The notes beneath the pieces were generated by a model. That model had not been told where the DNA came from and did not search any database. It worked only from the letters and a program-made list of their open reading frames with translations. A stretch of DNA of 64,000 nt from Natronorubrum halalkaliphilum (lineage in GTDB: Archaea > Halobacteriota > Halobacteria > Halobacteriales > Natrialbaceae), in NCBI RefSeq assembly GCF_009834785.1, contig NZ_WUYX01000003.1:1-64000 (forward strand), in the 5' to 3' direction. This document shows positions 1 through 9,615 of this stretch, in pieces. Made by a program: the position numbers and the translations under genes. The stretch's first letter is position 1; every line of letters begins with the position of its first letter.

Positions 1-58
1 ACTCACCATCTCTCTTCACGATCAGCGGCGGTCGCTTACCGTTGAGGTTGCGGTTTCA

Positions 59-983
59 GTACCGAACTTTGTGAGGTACTGAGGTTGCGAACGATGTTGG
101 ATTTGATCACGTAAGTGCGGGGCAACACTATCTCTCGGAGTTTTCGCAGTTACAGTTGTTCCCCTTTCTCTCGCGACTTACGGCAGAGGTCGAGGACGTC
201 GAACTCGCAACTGCAATCGTACTGCTTCCGTTTCATCACCCCGTCGATCTCGCCGAACGCGTGGCTACGCTCGACGCGCTTCACGACGGTTCGACGGTGT
301 TCGGTGTCGGCGCGGGGTATCGCGACGTTGAGTTTTCCGCTTTCGACGTCCCGAAACGCGAGCGTATTCCGCGACTTATGGAGTGTCTCGAGCTTACGAG
401 GCGGTTGCTCACCGAACGGAACGTTACGTACAACGGCGACTTCTACGCGGTCGATGGAGCGACGATTCCGGTGCAACCCGACGAACTCACGGTATGGATG
501 GCGGCGAACTCGAATTCGGCAGTCGAACGTGCTGCGAGATGCGCTGATGCATGGTTGGTTAACCCACACGCGACGATTGGCGAGATACGAGCACAGAAGC
601 ACACACAGTACGACCCCATCGTGAGGTCTCGCGGTGAATCGACCCGAGCTCCAGTGATGCGGGAAGCGTTCGTCGCGGAGACCAGCGAGCGGGCGGTTTC
701 GGTGGCACGGGAGCATCTCTGGAAGAAGTATCGACGATACGTCGACTGGGGACAGGATGAAGCGATGGAAGACGAGCGCGATCTTCACAGGCCGTTCGAA
801 GAGCTCGCCAAGGATCGGTTCCTTCTCGGCACGCCCGAAGAGGTCTGTGAAGCTATCGAACGCTACGAGGATGAACTCGACGCGAGTCACGTCATCGTTC
901 GATCACACTGGCCGGGGATGCCTTACGATCGAGTTCGTGAAAGCCTCGAGCTAATTGGTGACGAAGTGATTCCGTACGTCTAA
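59..983 (+). pseudogene. Luciferase-like (LLM class) flavin/F420-dependent oxidoreductase, frame-disrupted at its N-terminus
   Basis: The long open part runs from a TTG at 156 (275 codons), but recognisable family sequence continues upstream in the same frame to about 75, reading EVANDVGFDHVSAGQHYL, which matches the first beta-alpha unit of bacterial-luciferase-like TIM barrels. A TGA at 72-74 closes that frame. The next frame over reads VAVSVPNFVRY just upstream (about 50-79), which is what the family start should look like. A one-base indel near 79-81 therefore appears to split the gene. The rest (substrate loop, GVGAGYRDVEF region, C-terminal LGTPEEVCEAIERY helix) is intact. Members reduce or oxidise small substrates with FMN or F420 in the cytosol; the substrate here is unknown. 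Either the gene is a recent pseudogene or this is a sequencing error. Confidence 0.7.
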
Positions 984-1068
984 CGTCGCTCGACGTACAG
1001 ACGATATCGGTTCCAAGCCGAACTCGAGACGACGGGTTATCGAGAACCGCCCGATAGCAGTTGATCGT

Positions 1069-2241
1069 TCAGTACCCTAACTCGAGCAAGTAATTAACGC
1101 CGAGAGCACAGAACGCGAGGAAGTAGAGCCCGGCGAGGATAATGAACGAAGCGCCCCACCCGAAGGCATCGGCGAAGAAGCCGAGGCCGACGGATCCACT
1201 TGCACCGAAGACGACATACACCGTTCGGACGAGACCGAATCCAATGTTTCGCTCGTCTTCGGAGAGTTCGTCGAGAAAGCGAGGATCGAGCGCCGGGAAG
1301 AACGCGGCACCGATGCCGATTAGGACGATTCCGACGCTCAACGCGAGAACACCGGACCAGGTGACGAGGATAACGAGCCCGCTCCCTCCAGCGATCATCG
1401 ACCCGGCGAGAACGGAGTCTCGACCGTGACGATCCGAAAGCGAACCGATTGCGAGCTGAGCAGTTCCACGAACCACGAAATACGCCGAAAAGAGAACGCC
1501 AGCGAACCCTGCCGAGTAATCTCGGTACACGACGAGAAACGTGGGTAAGAACGACATGAGTCCTTGAACGACGAACGTCGACGTAATGGCGATAACGAGG
1601 GTGAACGCAATCGGTGGCCGTGAAAGAAATCTAACGATAGGACGGACGGTAAGCCGCTCGCGCATCGCCTGATCGGGACGGACCGGGTCAGTCGGACGAA
1701 CGGACACATAAAAGAGTGCGAAAACGGGAAGTCCGACCAACGCACCGAGTGCAACTGCGGGTTGCCATCCGTACCGGATGCCGACCCAAGCAGCTGCGAG
1801 AGGTGCGAGGAAGCCGGCCAGCGGCGCACCGGCGGAATGCAAACCAACGGCCGTACCTACGTCGTCGTACGTCCGAGAGAGCAGTGCCGTCGCAACACTG
1901 TAATGCAATCCCGCGACTGCCCCGAGGGAGATCGTCGCGATCAAAAAGACGGCAAACATCGGCGCAAGCGCGATGAACAGGGACGCCAGTACGGAGCCAC
2001 CGACTGCGATAAGGATAATCGATCGTTCTCCAAACCGGTCGGCAAGAATCCCGCTTGGATACTGGGACAACCCGTACGCAAGCCACATCCCGGTAAGAGC
2101 CATCCCGACCAGCGTATTCGACGTTTGAAAATCTTCGATGATGAGCGGAATGACGGGGCTGATCGTCAGCCGAGCAAAGAAAGTGACAAAAAATGCGAGC
2201 GTACACGATACGAGCACTGTCGTTTGATAGGACCATCGCAT
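1069..2241 (-). CDS. MFS transporter
   Basis: A 390-residue integral membrane protein with about 12 hydrophobic segments in two halves. The loop between helices 2 and 3 carries the major-facilitator signature GILADRFGERS, repeated in the second half as GSLSDRHGRDS, which fixes the superfamily. Transporters of this type move small organic solutes by proton or ion exchange; the substrate cannot be read from sequence. The start ATG at 2241 gives a short cytosolic N-terminus straight into helix 1. It points away from the MBL gene on the other strand, so it is probably transcribed alone. Its neighbours are catabolic enzymes, so uptake of an organic acid or export of a product are both possible. 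Confidence 0.85.
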   Translation of the reverse strand: MRWSYQTTVLVSCTLAFFVTFFARLTISPVIPLIIEDFQTSNTLVGMALTGMWLAYGLSQYPSGILADRFGERSIILIAVGGSVLASLFIALAPMFAVFLIATISLGAVAGLHYSVATALLSRTYDDVGTAVGLHSAGAPLAGFLAPLAAAWVGIRYGWQPAVALGALVGLPVFALFYVSVRPTDPVRPDQAMRERLTVRPIVRFLSRPPIAFTLVIAITSTFVVQGLMSFLPTFLVVYRDYSAGFAGVLFSAYFVVRGTAQLAIGSLSDRHGRDSVLAGSMIAGGSGLVILVTWSGVLALSVGIVLIGIGAAFFPALDPRFLDELSEDERNIGFGLVRTVYVVFGASGSVGLGFFADAFGWGASFIILAGLYFLAFCALGVNYLLELGY

Positions 2242-2435
2242 AAGCTGTGTTCAATGAATCAGTTGCAAGCACCGGCTACTCACGGAACGGTAATGACTGT
2301 ATGGTGATCGGCAAAACCCGCTGGAACAGGACATCGTTGACCTAATACCCTACTGATCCGTCGGCCAACGACCGCTCTGAGTACCTCTTCCCTGCAGATA
2401 CATTTACCTCGATGGGGCACAATGGATTCGTTACG

Positions 2436-3116
2436 ATGCAACTCGTAGACGACATCTATCGATTCGACCTGCCACGCCCGGCGACGCCGCCAAGGGACTC
2501 GAAAATTGCCGGTGACGCAACGATCGACGAGCCGATCAGCGTCCACGTAATCGACGGAGAGCAAACGCTGCTGTTCGGGACGGGATACGAGTCGAGCGCA
2601 GACCAACTGATCGGCGACCTCGAGCCGCTTGGCGGCCCGGACGTCATCATCGTCGAACACGGCGATCCGGATCACTACGGAGCGGTCTCGTCGCTCCGAG
2701 ACGCCTTCGGCGACGTAACTGTTGTGGCTCCTCGAGCGGATTCCGAGCCGCTCAACGACGCCGGAATTACACCGGAGGTCCGGATCGAGGATGGCGACGA
2801 GCGCTGGGGGATCACGGCGATTCACGCGCCGGGACACACCCCGGGAAACATGTCGTTCCTGCACCAGAAACGCGGCGTACTGATCGTCGGGGATACGTTC
2901 GTTCACGCCGACAGCCCGATTGCGGCGCGCGGTTCGTGGTCGGGACCGTTCGCTCCCATGCAGTTCGAATACAACAGTGACGACAAAGCGGCGAAACGGA
3001 GCATTCGAGCGCTGACCGACGAGCGATTTCGAATCGCTCTCCTCACACACGGAAGCGATGTTACGGACAACGCGGCGGATGCGCTCCGAACGATGGCTGC
3101 TGAGATCCCAGAGTGA
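2436..3116 (+). CDS. MBL-fold metallo-hydrolase
   Basis: A 226-residue metallo-beta-lactamase-fold protein. The start is placed at the second ATG (2436, MQLVDDIYRF) because family similarity begins there; the ATG at 2412 would add eight unlikely residues. The metal motif is H75-G-D77-P-D79-H80, a variant of HxHxDH in which the second His is Asp. A third His follows in APGHTPG (H134) and a bridging Asp in GDTFVH. The HxDxDH variant occurs in several thiol-ester or lactone hydrolase subgroups. The substrate is unknown. It is divergent from the MFS gene and convergent with the gamma-carbonic-anhydrase-like gene. Confidence 0.75.
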   Translation: MQLVDDIYRFDLPRPATPPRDSKIAGDATIDEPISVHVIDGEQTLLFGTGYESSADQLIGDLEPLGGPDVIIVEHGDPDHYGAVSSLRDAFGDVTVVAPRADSEPLNDAGITPEVRIEDGDERWGITAIHAPGHTPGNMSFLHQKRGVLIVGDTFVHADSPIAARGSWSGPFAPMQFEYNSDDKAAKRSIRALTDERFRIALLTHGSDVTDNAADALRTMAAEIPE

Positions 3117-3210
3117 TCGTTTTCGCCTCGAGGCGCGACTGGAGATCTGCGACTCATAACTCAACCGACGGTCGCGGCAGAGGGTTGCCGTCAGTCGAGT
3201 AATTCGAGTC

Positions 3211-3735
3211 TCACTCTGGATCGCCGATCTGCCCCTCTTCGATAACGGTCGAGGATTCCGCGTGCTTCTTCGAGAGTTCGACGTATCGATCACCGGCTGC
3301 TGTCCAATCGGAATCTTCGACGGTTTTGACGACTTCGGCCGGCGAGCCTACGGCAAGCACGGAGTCGGGAATGACCGTTCCCTCCGTGACGACGCTATTG
3401 GCGCCGACGAGACTCTCCGAGCCGATAACGGCCTCGTCGAGGACGATCGCACCCATGCCGACCATGCTTTGGCGTTCGACGGTGGAACCGTGAACAATCG
3501 CGTTATGGCCGACGGTAGCGTATGGTCCGATATCTGCTCCTTCGTGAACGGTTGCATTGTCTTGTACGTTTGCACCTTCACGAAGGATAATCGGTTCGTT
3601 GTCCCCGCGGATGACGACACCTGGCCACACGCTTGCGTCGTCTTCGATCGTCACCTGTCCGATAACGACTGCGCGCTCGTCTACGTACGCCGAGTCAGCA
3701 ATCGTTGGCGTTTCACCGTCGAATGAACGGATCAT
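3211..3735 (-). CDS. Gamma-carbonic anhydrase-like left-handed beta-helix protein
   Basis: A 174-residue protein made almost entirely of hexapeptide repeats (for example AVVIGQVTIEDDASVWPGVV), the signature of a left-handed parallel beta-helix, ending in a C-terminal alpha-helix. Three metal-ligand His residues are visible in VHEGADIGPYATVGHNAIVH, as in Cam/CamH and the YrdA/PaaY group. It would form a homotrimer with zinc or iron between subunits. Carbonic anhydrase activity is possible, but PaaY-like CoA-thioesterase activity also occurs in this family and would suit the catabolic context. The start at 3735 (MIRSFDGETP) is preferred over 3774, which adds a non-conserved extension. It is divergent from the nitroreductase. 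Confidence 0.8.
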   Translation of the reverse strand: MIRSFDGETPTIADSAYVDERAVVIGQVTIEDDASVWPGVVIRGDNEPIILREGANVQDNATVHEGADIGPYATVGHNAIVHGSTVERQSMVGMGAIVLDEAVIGSESLVGANSVVTEGTVIPDSVLAVGSPAEVVKTVEDSDWTAAGDRYVELSKKHAESSTVIEEGQIGDPE

Positions 3736-3847
3736 ACTCTTTCCCACGAAAAACAGCGTCTTAACGGTTGGCATCAGCTTCGACCGTACCGGCAGACACC
3801 GCCAATACGAACAACACTTATTGGCATACCACTCGTTTAGAAAGCCG

Positions 3848-4591
3848 ATGTCAGATCACGAGAGCAGGCACTGGAAACCGGAGACGGGATCGTACGAGGG
3901 GCTAAAAGAGATCGTCAGGGAGCGACGAATGGTCTACAAATACGCGTCGGATCCCGTTCCCGAAGCGGACATTGAGCGGATTCTCGACGCCGCTCGTTGG
4001 GCCCCGTCGGGACACAACTCACAGCCCTGGGAATTCGTCGTCGTCCGCGACGACGAGCGTCTCGAACTGCTCGCGGACGTCTTGAAATCACAGCGGAACT
4101 GGATGACCGATATTGACGAACGGTTTCCGGCTCACGGTCGCGTCTACCTTGATCAGGTACCCGTCGCAATCGTCGTTCTCGGGGACGTCCGAAGCAAATC
4201 GTATTTCCCGAACGTCGATAACTTCGGCGCTGGCGAGCGAGAGATTACTGATGCAATCTACCACGAGAGCATTGGGTGTTGTATGCAAACGATCCATCTC
4301 GCGGCAAAGTCGCTCGGGTACGGAACGGTCCACCTCACCGTCCGCCATCACAGTCAGGATCAGCTTCGAGAACTTCTGGATGTTCCCGAACAGTTGATGA
4401 TTCACGACATCGTTCCTCTCGGCGTGCCGGCGGACGAAAACGCCGGTCAGAACGTCGACCGACAACCGCTCGAGCAAAAACTCCACTACGAAACGTTCGA
4501 CGATTCGCAGTTCCGGACAAACGAGGAGTTCATCGAGGACCTCGAGGACCAGGGGAAACGGGTCCGCCTGATGCACGGCGATTCCAGTTGA
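3848..4591 (+). CDS. Nitroreductase-family FMN oxidoreductase
   Basis: A 247-residue protein with the nitroreductase fold. The N-terminal FMN phosphate-binding stretch is VRERRMVYKY, followed by AARWAPSGHNSQPWEFVVV, the classic family signature. The C-terminal region, IVPLGVPADENA, matches the usual IGYP-type segment in altered form. These enzymes are FMN-dependent dimers that use NAD(P)H to reduce nitroaromatics, quinones, flavins or enones, or that dehalogenate. The start at 3848 is chosen because the open frame upstream of it, back to 3557, lies antisense to the neighbouring gene and reads as noise. The natural substrate is unknown. The gene sits 110 bp ahead of an aldehyde dehydrogenase on the same strand. 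Confidence 0.85.
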   Translation: MSDHESRHWKPETGSYEGLKEIVRERRMVYKYASDPVPEADIERILDAARWAPSGHNSQPWEFVVVRDDERLELLADVLKSQRNWMTDIDERFPAHGRVYLDQVPVAIVVLGDVRSKSYFPNVDNFGAGEREITDAIYHESIGCCMQTIHLAAKSLGYGTVHLTVRHHSQDQLRELLDVPEQLMIHDIVPLGVPADENAGQNVDRQPLEQKLHYETFDDSQFRTNEEFIEDLEDQGKRVRLMHGDSS

Positions 4592-4701
4592 GGTTCTGAT
4601 TCACCCCGAGTCGGGTCCATCGCGAGGCGCGGTATTCGGGTGAGCCGATCCGTTCACCAGAAAATACTATAGGCCTTCGAGGCCACTACGTATCCGTAGT
4701 A

Positions 4702-6201
4702 ATGACCGATCCAGTAACTGCTGACGACGTACGCTCCAGAGAGTGGGGCAACTTCATCGACGGCTCGTTTCGAGCGAGCGAAAGCAACCAAATGTACGAC
4801 GTAGAGAACCCGGCGAACGGAACTTCGATCGCATCAGTACCGGATAGCACCGCCGAGGACGTAGATCTCGCAGTCGAATCCGCACGAGAGGCTGCGGTGC
4901 GGTGGCGGCGGCTCGACGCCCATGAGTGGGGCAACTATCTGTTGGAGGTCGCGGACGCGATACGGGACATACGGGAGGAACTCGTAACGATCGAGACGCT
5001 CGAGAACGGCAAACCGTTTCGTGAATCACGAAACGATGTCCGGGCGACGGAGAAAATCTTCCGCTATTTCGGCGGTGCGGCGGACAAGTTCCACGGTGAG
5101 ACGCTTCCGGAAACGAACGGATTGTTCAACTATACGCTCCGCGAGCCCTACGGAGTCGTCGGGAGCATTATCCCTTGGAACTGGCCACCGATGCACACTG
5201 CTGACTTTACTGCACCTCAGCTCGCAACCGGGAATACGGTCGTCATGAAACCGTCGCCCGAAACGCCGCTCTCTACGCTGCGTATCGCCGAGGTGCTTCA
5301 AGATGTCCTTCCCGATGGTGTCGTCAACGTCGTCACTGGGGGGACCGAGCCCGGCGCTGCGCTCGCGGAACATCACGGGATCGACAAGATCGCGTTCACG
5401 GGTCATACGGATACCGGCACCATCGTCATGGAGTCGGCGGCGAAGACGATCACGCCGGTCACCCTCGAGCTCGGAGGCAAGAACCCGAACATCGTTCTCC
5501 CGGACGCAGATATCGAGCGTGCGGTTAACGGAACGTACGATGGGATCTTCTACAACCAGGGCCAGGCGTGCAGTAGCGGCTCTCGATTGCTGTTACACGA
5601 GTCGATCGCGTCAGCGTTCCTTGACGCGTTCTTACCGCTCGCAGAGGAGCTGATAATCGGGCCTGGAACGGACGAAGAAACGGATCTCGCGCCGCTTGCA
5701 AGCCAAAAACAGTACGACAAGGTAACGGACTACATCCGGATCGGAAAGGAAGAGGGTGCGACCGTCCTCTACGAAGGCGTGATTCCTGACGACCTCGAGG
5801 ACGGGTACTACGTTCCGCCCGTGATTTTCGGCGACGTACAGCCAGATATGCGCATCGCCAACGAAGAGATATTCGGGCCGGTACTGTCGGTATTGACGTT
5901 CGAGACGATCGAAGAAGCGATCGAAATTGCGAACGATACGAAGTATGGACTAACAGCAGCGATCTGGACCGAGAATCTGGATGTCGCAAATCGCATGGCT
6001 CGACGGATCGAGGCGGGATACGTTTATCTCAATAACTTCGAGCGCGGTGCCGTTGGCGTTCCGTTTGGCGGCTACAAGCAGAGTGGAATCGGCAGAAAGC
6101 GAGGGTTCCAAGAAACGCTTCATACGTACACCAGAACGAAAGCAATCAAGGCGTCGATGGCATCGCCAGCGGAAGGCGAACTCGATTCGTACTTCGAGTA
6201 A
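4702..6201 (+). CDS. NAD(P)-dependent aldehyde dehydrogenase
   Basis: A 499-residue member of the ALDH superfamily, full length. The oxyanion-hole Asn lies in IIPWNWP, the general base is Glu256 in LELGGKNPN, and the catalytic nucleophile is Cys290 in NQGQACSSGS. The C-terminal GGYKQSGIGR motif is also present. It oxidises an aldehyde to a carboxylic acid in the cytosol. The sequence resembles betaine-aldehyde and semialdehyde-type members, but substrate specificity cannot be assigned. The context (ACMSD-type amidohydrolase, FAH-type enzyme, CoA-transferase downstream) would fit oxidation of a ring-cleavage semialdehyde. Confidence 0.9.
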   Translation: MTDPVTADDVRSREWGNFIDGSFRASESNQMYDVENPANGTSIASVPDSTAEDVDLAVESAREAAVRWRRLDAHEWGNYLLEVADAIRDIREELVTIETLENGKPFRESRNDVRATEKIFRYFGGAADKFHGETLPETNGLFNYTLREPYGVVGSIIPWNWPPMHTADFTAPQLATGNTVVMKPSPETPLSTLRIAEVLQDVLPDGVVNVVTGGTEPGAALAEHHGIDKIAFTGHTDTGTIVMESAAKTITPVTLELGGKNPNIVLPDADIERAVNGTYDGIFYNQGQACSSGSRLLLHESIASAFLDAFLPLAEELIIGPGTDEETDLAPLASQKQYDKVTDYIRIGKEEGATVLYEGVIPDDLEDGYYVPPVIFGDVQPDMRIANEEIFGPVLSVLTFETIEEAIEIANDTKYGLTAAIWTENLDVANRMARRIEAGYVYLNNFERGAVGVPFGGYKQSGIGRKRGFQETLHTYTRTKAIKASMASPAEGELDSYFE

Positions 6202-6324
6202 GGGCCGCGACCGACCGGCTCGTCACATCATCGCAACCGAAGAGAACTGTTTTCGGTTCAGTACTGTGAGACGTTAGTTCCCTGTTCAGCACGGATGCCG
6301 CACCAACGATAGCTCGCGTCCGGG

Positions 6325-6816
6325 TTACGAATCTTCAACAGCAAGGGTGTCGGACGTATGTAGCGTGACTCCCGCATCGACGCTCTGCGAGATCGGACAG
6401 TGAGCCTCGAAAATATCGAGACACCGCGATGCGCGCGGCTCGTGTCCGGGCGGTACTTCGACGGTGATGTCGGTGTGGATATCGGTAATGCGGATATCAG
6501 CCGTTCCGGGCATGTCATCGGCAACCTCGACCTTTCCCTTCTTGCTCTCGACTTGAATTTCGATGTCGTATTCGTCGACCCGTCCCTTCTCGAGGCACTG
6601 CTTGAGCGTTTCGAGCTGACAGCCGCCGACCGTGGCCAACAGATAGTCGTGCGGGCAGGGATGCTCGTCCTCTCCGATATCGACGTATTCCGGTTCGTCG
6701 AAGTACAGTTCGTGAGTCCCTCTGAATATTCCACGCGGTGATTCACCATCAGACGCCGTAAGAACAGCATCGAACCCTTCGTGTCGCCACTTCTCCATAT
6801 CTTCTTGCGAAGCCAT
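6325..6816 (-). CDS. OsmC/Ohr-family protein
   Basis: A 163-residue OsmC-fold protein. The two redox Cys positions typical of the family are present: one in the helix LLATVGGCQLETLKQCL and one in the AHCPISQSV segment near the C-terminus. Members are small dimeric thiol peroxidases that reduce organic hydroperoxides, or are uncharacterised relatives. The start at 6816 gives MASQEDMEKW; a longer frame to 6857 is out of register. It is convergent with the aldehyde dehydrogenase. A role in defence against organic peroxides is inferred from the family only. Confidence 0.8.
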   Translation of the reverse strand: MASQEDMEKWRHEGFDAVLTASDGESPRGIFRGTHELYFDEPEYVDIGEDEHPCPHDYLLATVGGCQLETLKQCLEKGRVDEYDIEIQVESKKGKVEVADDMPGTADIRITDIHTDITVEVPPGHEPRASRCLDIFEAHCPISQSVDAGVTLHTSDTLAVEDS

Positions 6817-6949
6817 ACTATCTCATCTCGGTGCTGTAACAAAGGTCTTGTGATCATATAGCAAACAGTCTACTCTCTGCTTCCGAGTGGCCGGCCAACA
6901 AGTCGGTCCACTGTCGCGACACGAACGCTCGCGCTACCCGATACATACA

Positions 6950-6957
6950 TTATATTG
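6950..6957 (+). promoter_or_regulatory. TATA-like box of the amidohydrolase gene
   Basis: TTATATTG lies about 25 bp ahead of the clustered start codons at 6972, 6975 and 6978. That is the spacing expected for a leaderless haloarchaeal transcript and supports a start at 6975 or 6978. Confidence 0.45.
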
Positions 6958-6974
6958 CATCAGCTAGAGTAGTG

Positions 6975-7937
6975 ATGATGAGCGAGAACAGCAAAGTGAT
7001 AGATTTCGGTGCACACCTGTATCCAGACCAAGTAATTCCCACAGGCCTGCAGGATCGCTTTCGGTCGACCGACGTCGAGCCGCGATTGAGCTGTCCGGAC
7101 ACCTTGCTCTCGTTTTATGACGACGCGGGCATCGACGCGGCGGTACTCTCTCAACCACCGTACATGAGCTCGACCGATGCAGCGGCGACGGCCGAGGCCA
7201 ACGATCGGTTACTTGAAATTGTTGACAACAACGATCGGTTCTACGGACTCGCTGCGATTCCGACTCGAGCGGGCGGGGAGATCGCAGCAGCGGAGTTCGA
7301 ACGCTGTCTCGAAAACGGCTACCACGGCGGGGCCATCGAGACGATGGCCGGCGAGAAAGGGTACGTGTACGAGGACGTTCGACCAGTATTTGACGTCGCT
7401 GAAGCGTGGAACGCACCGATCCTTGTCCACCCGAAACTTCACGAGTCACTCCATCCGAAAGTGCTCGACGAACGGTTCTATTTGAACCGGACGTTCGGAC
7501 GCGAAGTGGCGCTGCTCGCCGATTTGTTTGCGGTCATTCACGGCGGCGTACTGGACCAGCACCCCGAGCTGGCGTTGGTTTATCACCACCTCGGCGGGAA
7601 CGTCGGATCGATGATGGGGCGGATTCGCCTTCAGCTCGACCCAGAGCGTTGGCCAGACGAAAGCGATGCCAAATCGTTCGACGAATTTCGCACACAACTC
7701 CGCGAGCGCGTCTACGTTGACACCTCCGGATTCTTCGGCGACGAAACAGCGACACAGGCGGCCGTCGACGAGTTAGGGGCTGACAACGTCGTCTTCGGCT
7801 CGGATTACCCGTTCGAACCACGCACGCCAACGGAACTCAAGACGCTCGTAGAGAGCGCAGCAACGGCAGCCGGCGATCGATCCAGGGAAGTCTGTTTCGA
7901 AAATGCCGAGTCTCTCCTCGTAAACACCAGCCGTTAG
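6975..7937 (+). CDS. Amidohydrolase_2 family (ACMSD / aromatic-acid decarboxylase type) protein
   Basis: A 320-residue metal-dependent TIM-barrel protein. Metal-ligand positions typical of the aminocarboxymuconate-semialdehyde decarboxylase group can be seen: an N-terminal DFGAHLYP (only one of the usual two His is clear), HPKLHE in mid-protein, VIHGGVLD and the late GSDYPFEP, whose Asp is catalytic. Family members decarboxylate 2-amino-3-carboxymuconate semialdehyde, resorcylate or 5-carboxyvanillate, or hydrolyse 4-oxalomesaconate-type intermediates. The Ala in place of the first HxH residue leaves the exact chemistry open. Start ATG 6975 is chosen from a GTG-ATG-ATG run. Nearby genes for an aldehyde dehydrogenase and an FAH-family enzyme suggest aromatic-ring catabolism. 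Confidence 0.75.
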   Translation: MMSENSKVIDFGAHLYPDQVIPTGLQDRFRSTDVEPRLSCPDTLLSFYDDAGIDAAVLSQPPYMSSTDAAATAEANDRLLEIVDNNDRFYGLAAIPTRAGGEIAAAEFERCLENGYHGGAIETMAGEKGYVYEDVRPVFDVAEAWNAPILVHPKLHESLHPKVLDERFYLNRTFGREVALLADLFAVIHGGVLDQHPELALVYHHLGGNVGSMMGRIRLQLDPERWPDESDAKSFDEFRTQLRERVYVDTSGFFGDETATQAAVDELGADNVVFGSDYPFEPRTPTELKTLVESAATAAGDRSREVCFENAESLLVNTSR

Positions 7938-8784
7938 TCATCCGAGTTGCCGATCGAATAGAGTACCTGATCTTCTCTCGAGTACGCACCCGTCGAGGCC
8001 TCCATGTCACACAGCCTCTTTGCCACTTGTTTACACTCCCCTTTCCATTCTGTGGAACTCGATATTTTGTCGAGAACGAAATTTGTGCTGCTCTCGCATC
8101 CAGTAGCCCTTGCTACGCTGTTCAATTTTCACTATCCGATATTCCATATTACAGGATTGACAATGACAACTAATACCAAGACTCACTCTCTTCTATTCAG
8201 TGTATTTATGGTGTTTCTCGGTAAGTAACCGTAACATTGTTAAGATATGCTTCTTCTGTAGCTTTACTTTCCCAATACCGTCCATTTTGATGCGGGGAAT
8301 CACTGTCCGATTTGGTATCTTGATCGGAGCCGAAAGTCAGAGCAGCTTCCTCGTCACTAATTACAAAGGTACGAGTGTAATTTAGAAACTATCGATTGTG
8401 TTTCGAGAGGTGATTCACCGGAACCTTCGTCTCGGACACTCCGGCGTGGGTACAGTGACGAGACAGCTCTACTGGCAATTAACTCCCTATACCGGCACAT
8501 GAACGGAAAATTCCGCATATCAGAATGGTCCTTCGGAGAACCGCTGATCCCTGAATGCACTGTTTTATGGCCGTTGAGGATCTCCTGTTCGGGTATCACA
8601 GAACCGATGACCGTTCTATAGTCTCAACTGAATCGATTTACACGCCAATCGCACTGTTCACGGTTCTCACTCACTGCGCTCGTTCAGAACCGCGGTCTCA
8701 TCGTGCGATCAGGTTACACTGACTTTCAGTGGCTACTATCGGTACAAGAGTGCACAAAAGTACGACTTCCTGTGTCGTTCGGTA
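7938..8784. other. Gene-free, AT-rich stretch
   Basis: No open frame here reads like a protein. The part from about 8030 to 8400 is clearly more AT-rich than its surroundings and has no codon bias. A copy of a dispersed repeat of about 40 bp lies near its right end (8702-8740). The segment looks like decayed insertion or integration debris. Confidence 0.6.
8702..8740 (+). repeat. Dispersed ~40-bp repeat, copy A
   Basis: This copy begins CGTGCGATCAGG and ends TTCAGTGGCTACTATC. The distance from block start to the TTCAG is 23 bp. Related copies with 24-bp spacing occur at 11429-11467 (inverted), 11472-11500, 26461-26500 (inverted) and 37571-37610. All lie in gene-free gaps. It may be the end of a lost insertion sequence or of a non-autonomous element. 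Confidence 0.55.
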
Positions 8785-9615
8785 TTACGATTCCTCGACG
8801 ATCTGGTTTTGAAGCGCACCAATGCCCTGAACTTCAATCGTCACTTCATCGCCGGGTTCGAGCAGAAGCGGTGGATCTCGGTGGACGCCGACTCCGGGTG
8901 GTGTTCCTGTTGCGATCACATCGCCCGGATACAGTGTCATCGTCTGCGAAACACTCTCAACAGTGGTCGGCACGTCGAAGATCATCTGCTCCGTCGAGGA
9001 CTCCTGTCGCACATCACCGTTAACGAGAGCACGAATTTCTCGATCGGTGGGATCGAAATCATCGGCGGTCGCCATCGCCGGCCCCATCGGAGCGAAGGTG
9101 TCGAAGGATTTTCCACGGAAGTACTGCGAGAAGCCGTACTGTACGTCGCGTGCAGTGACGTCGTTGAACGCCGTGTAGCCTGCAACATGATCGAACGCGT
9201 CAGTAGCATCGATCCGGTGGCCAGCTTTTCCGATTATGATTGCGATTTCGGCCTCGTAATCCAACTGTTCGATATCAGCAGGATGAACCACCGGTCCGTT
9301 TGGGTCGTTCACGGCTGATGTTGCCTTCGAGAACAGAAGGGGTTCCTCCGGTACTTCGTTTCCTCCTTCTTCTGCATGGTCACGATAGTTTAGCCCGAGG
9401 CAGATGATCTTTCCAGGCCGCTCGATCGGGGCTCGGAGTGTCACGTCTTCCGTGTTAATCTCAACACCGGTTGTCTCCACATCGGCAGATCCTCGAGCGG
9501 CGGCGACGATCGGGGGAATCTCGCCGTCTCCGTCTACGTCGAGTTCGGAGATTGTCTCTCCTTCCAGTACACCGATTGCTTCTTTCTCGTCATATGCGTA
9601 TCTAACGAGTCGCAT
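8785..9615 (-). CDS. Fumarylacetoacetate hydrolase (FAH) family protein
   Basis: A 276-residue protein with the FAH C-terminal fold. The start at 9615 (MRLVRYAYDE) fits the family; the frame open to 9642 adds nine residues. Metal ligands are in the expected order: the Glu pair in PEEPLLFSKA and LDYEAEIAIII, then the Asp in GYTAFNDVTARD. The FSQYFRGKSFDTFAPMGP segment is the substrate-loop signature of hydratase and isomerase members (2-hydroxyhepta-2,4-diene-1,7-dioate isomerase, acylpyruvase and 2-oxopent-4-enoate hydratase types). It acts on a 2-keto acid in the cytosol. The neighbouring amidohydrolase and CoA-transferase support a meta-cleavage-like pathway, but the substrate is not readable. 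Confidence 0.85.
   Translation of the reverse strand: MRLVRYAYDEKEAIGVLEGETISELDVDGDGEIPPIVAAARGSADVETTGVEINTEDVTLRAPIERPGKIICLGLNYRDHAEEGGNEVPEEPLLFSKATSAVNDPNGPVVHPADIEQLDYEAEIAIIIGKAGHRIDATDAFDHVAGYTAFNDVTARDVQYGFSQYFRGKSFDTFAPMGPAMATADDFDPTDREIRALVNGDVRQESSTEQMIFDVPTTVESVSQTMTLYPGDVIATGTPPGVGVHRDPPLLLEPGDEVTIEVQGIGALQNQIVEES

Noticed and set aside
8004-8385. Short plus-strand frames with hydrophobic stretches in the AT-rich gap
   Set aside because: Rich in Phe, Ser and Leu because of AT-rich DNA; no haloarchaeal codon bias and no start-proximal promoter.
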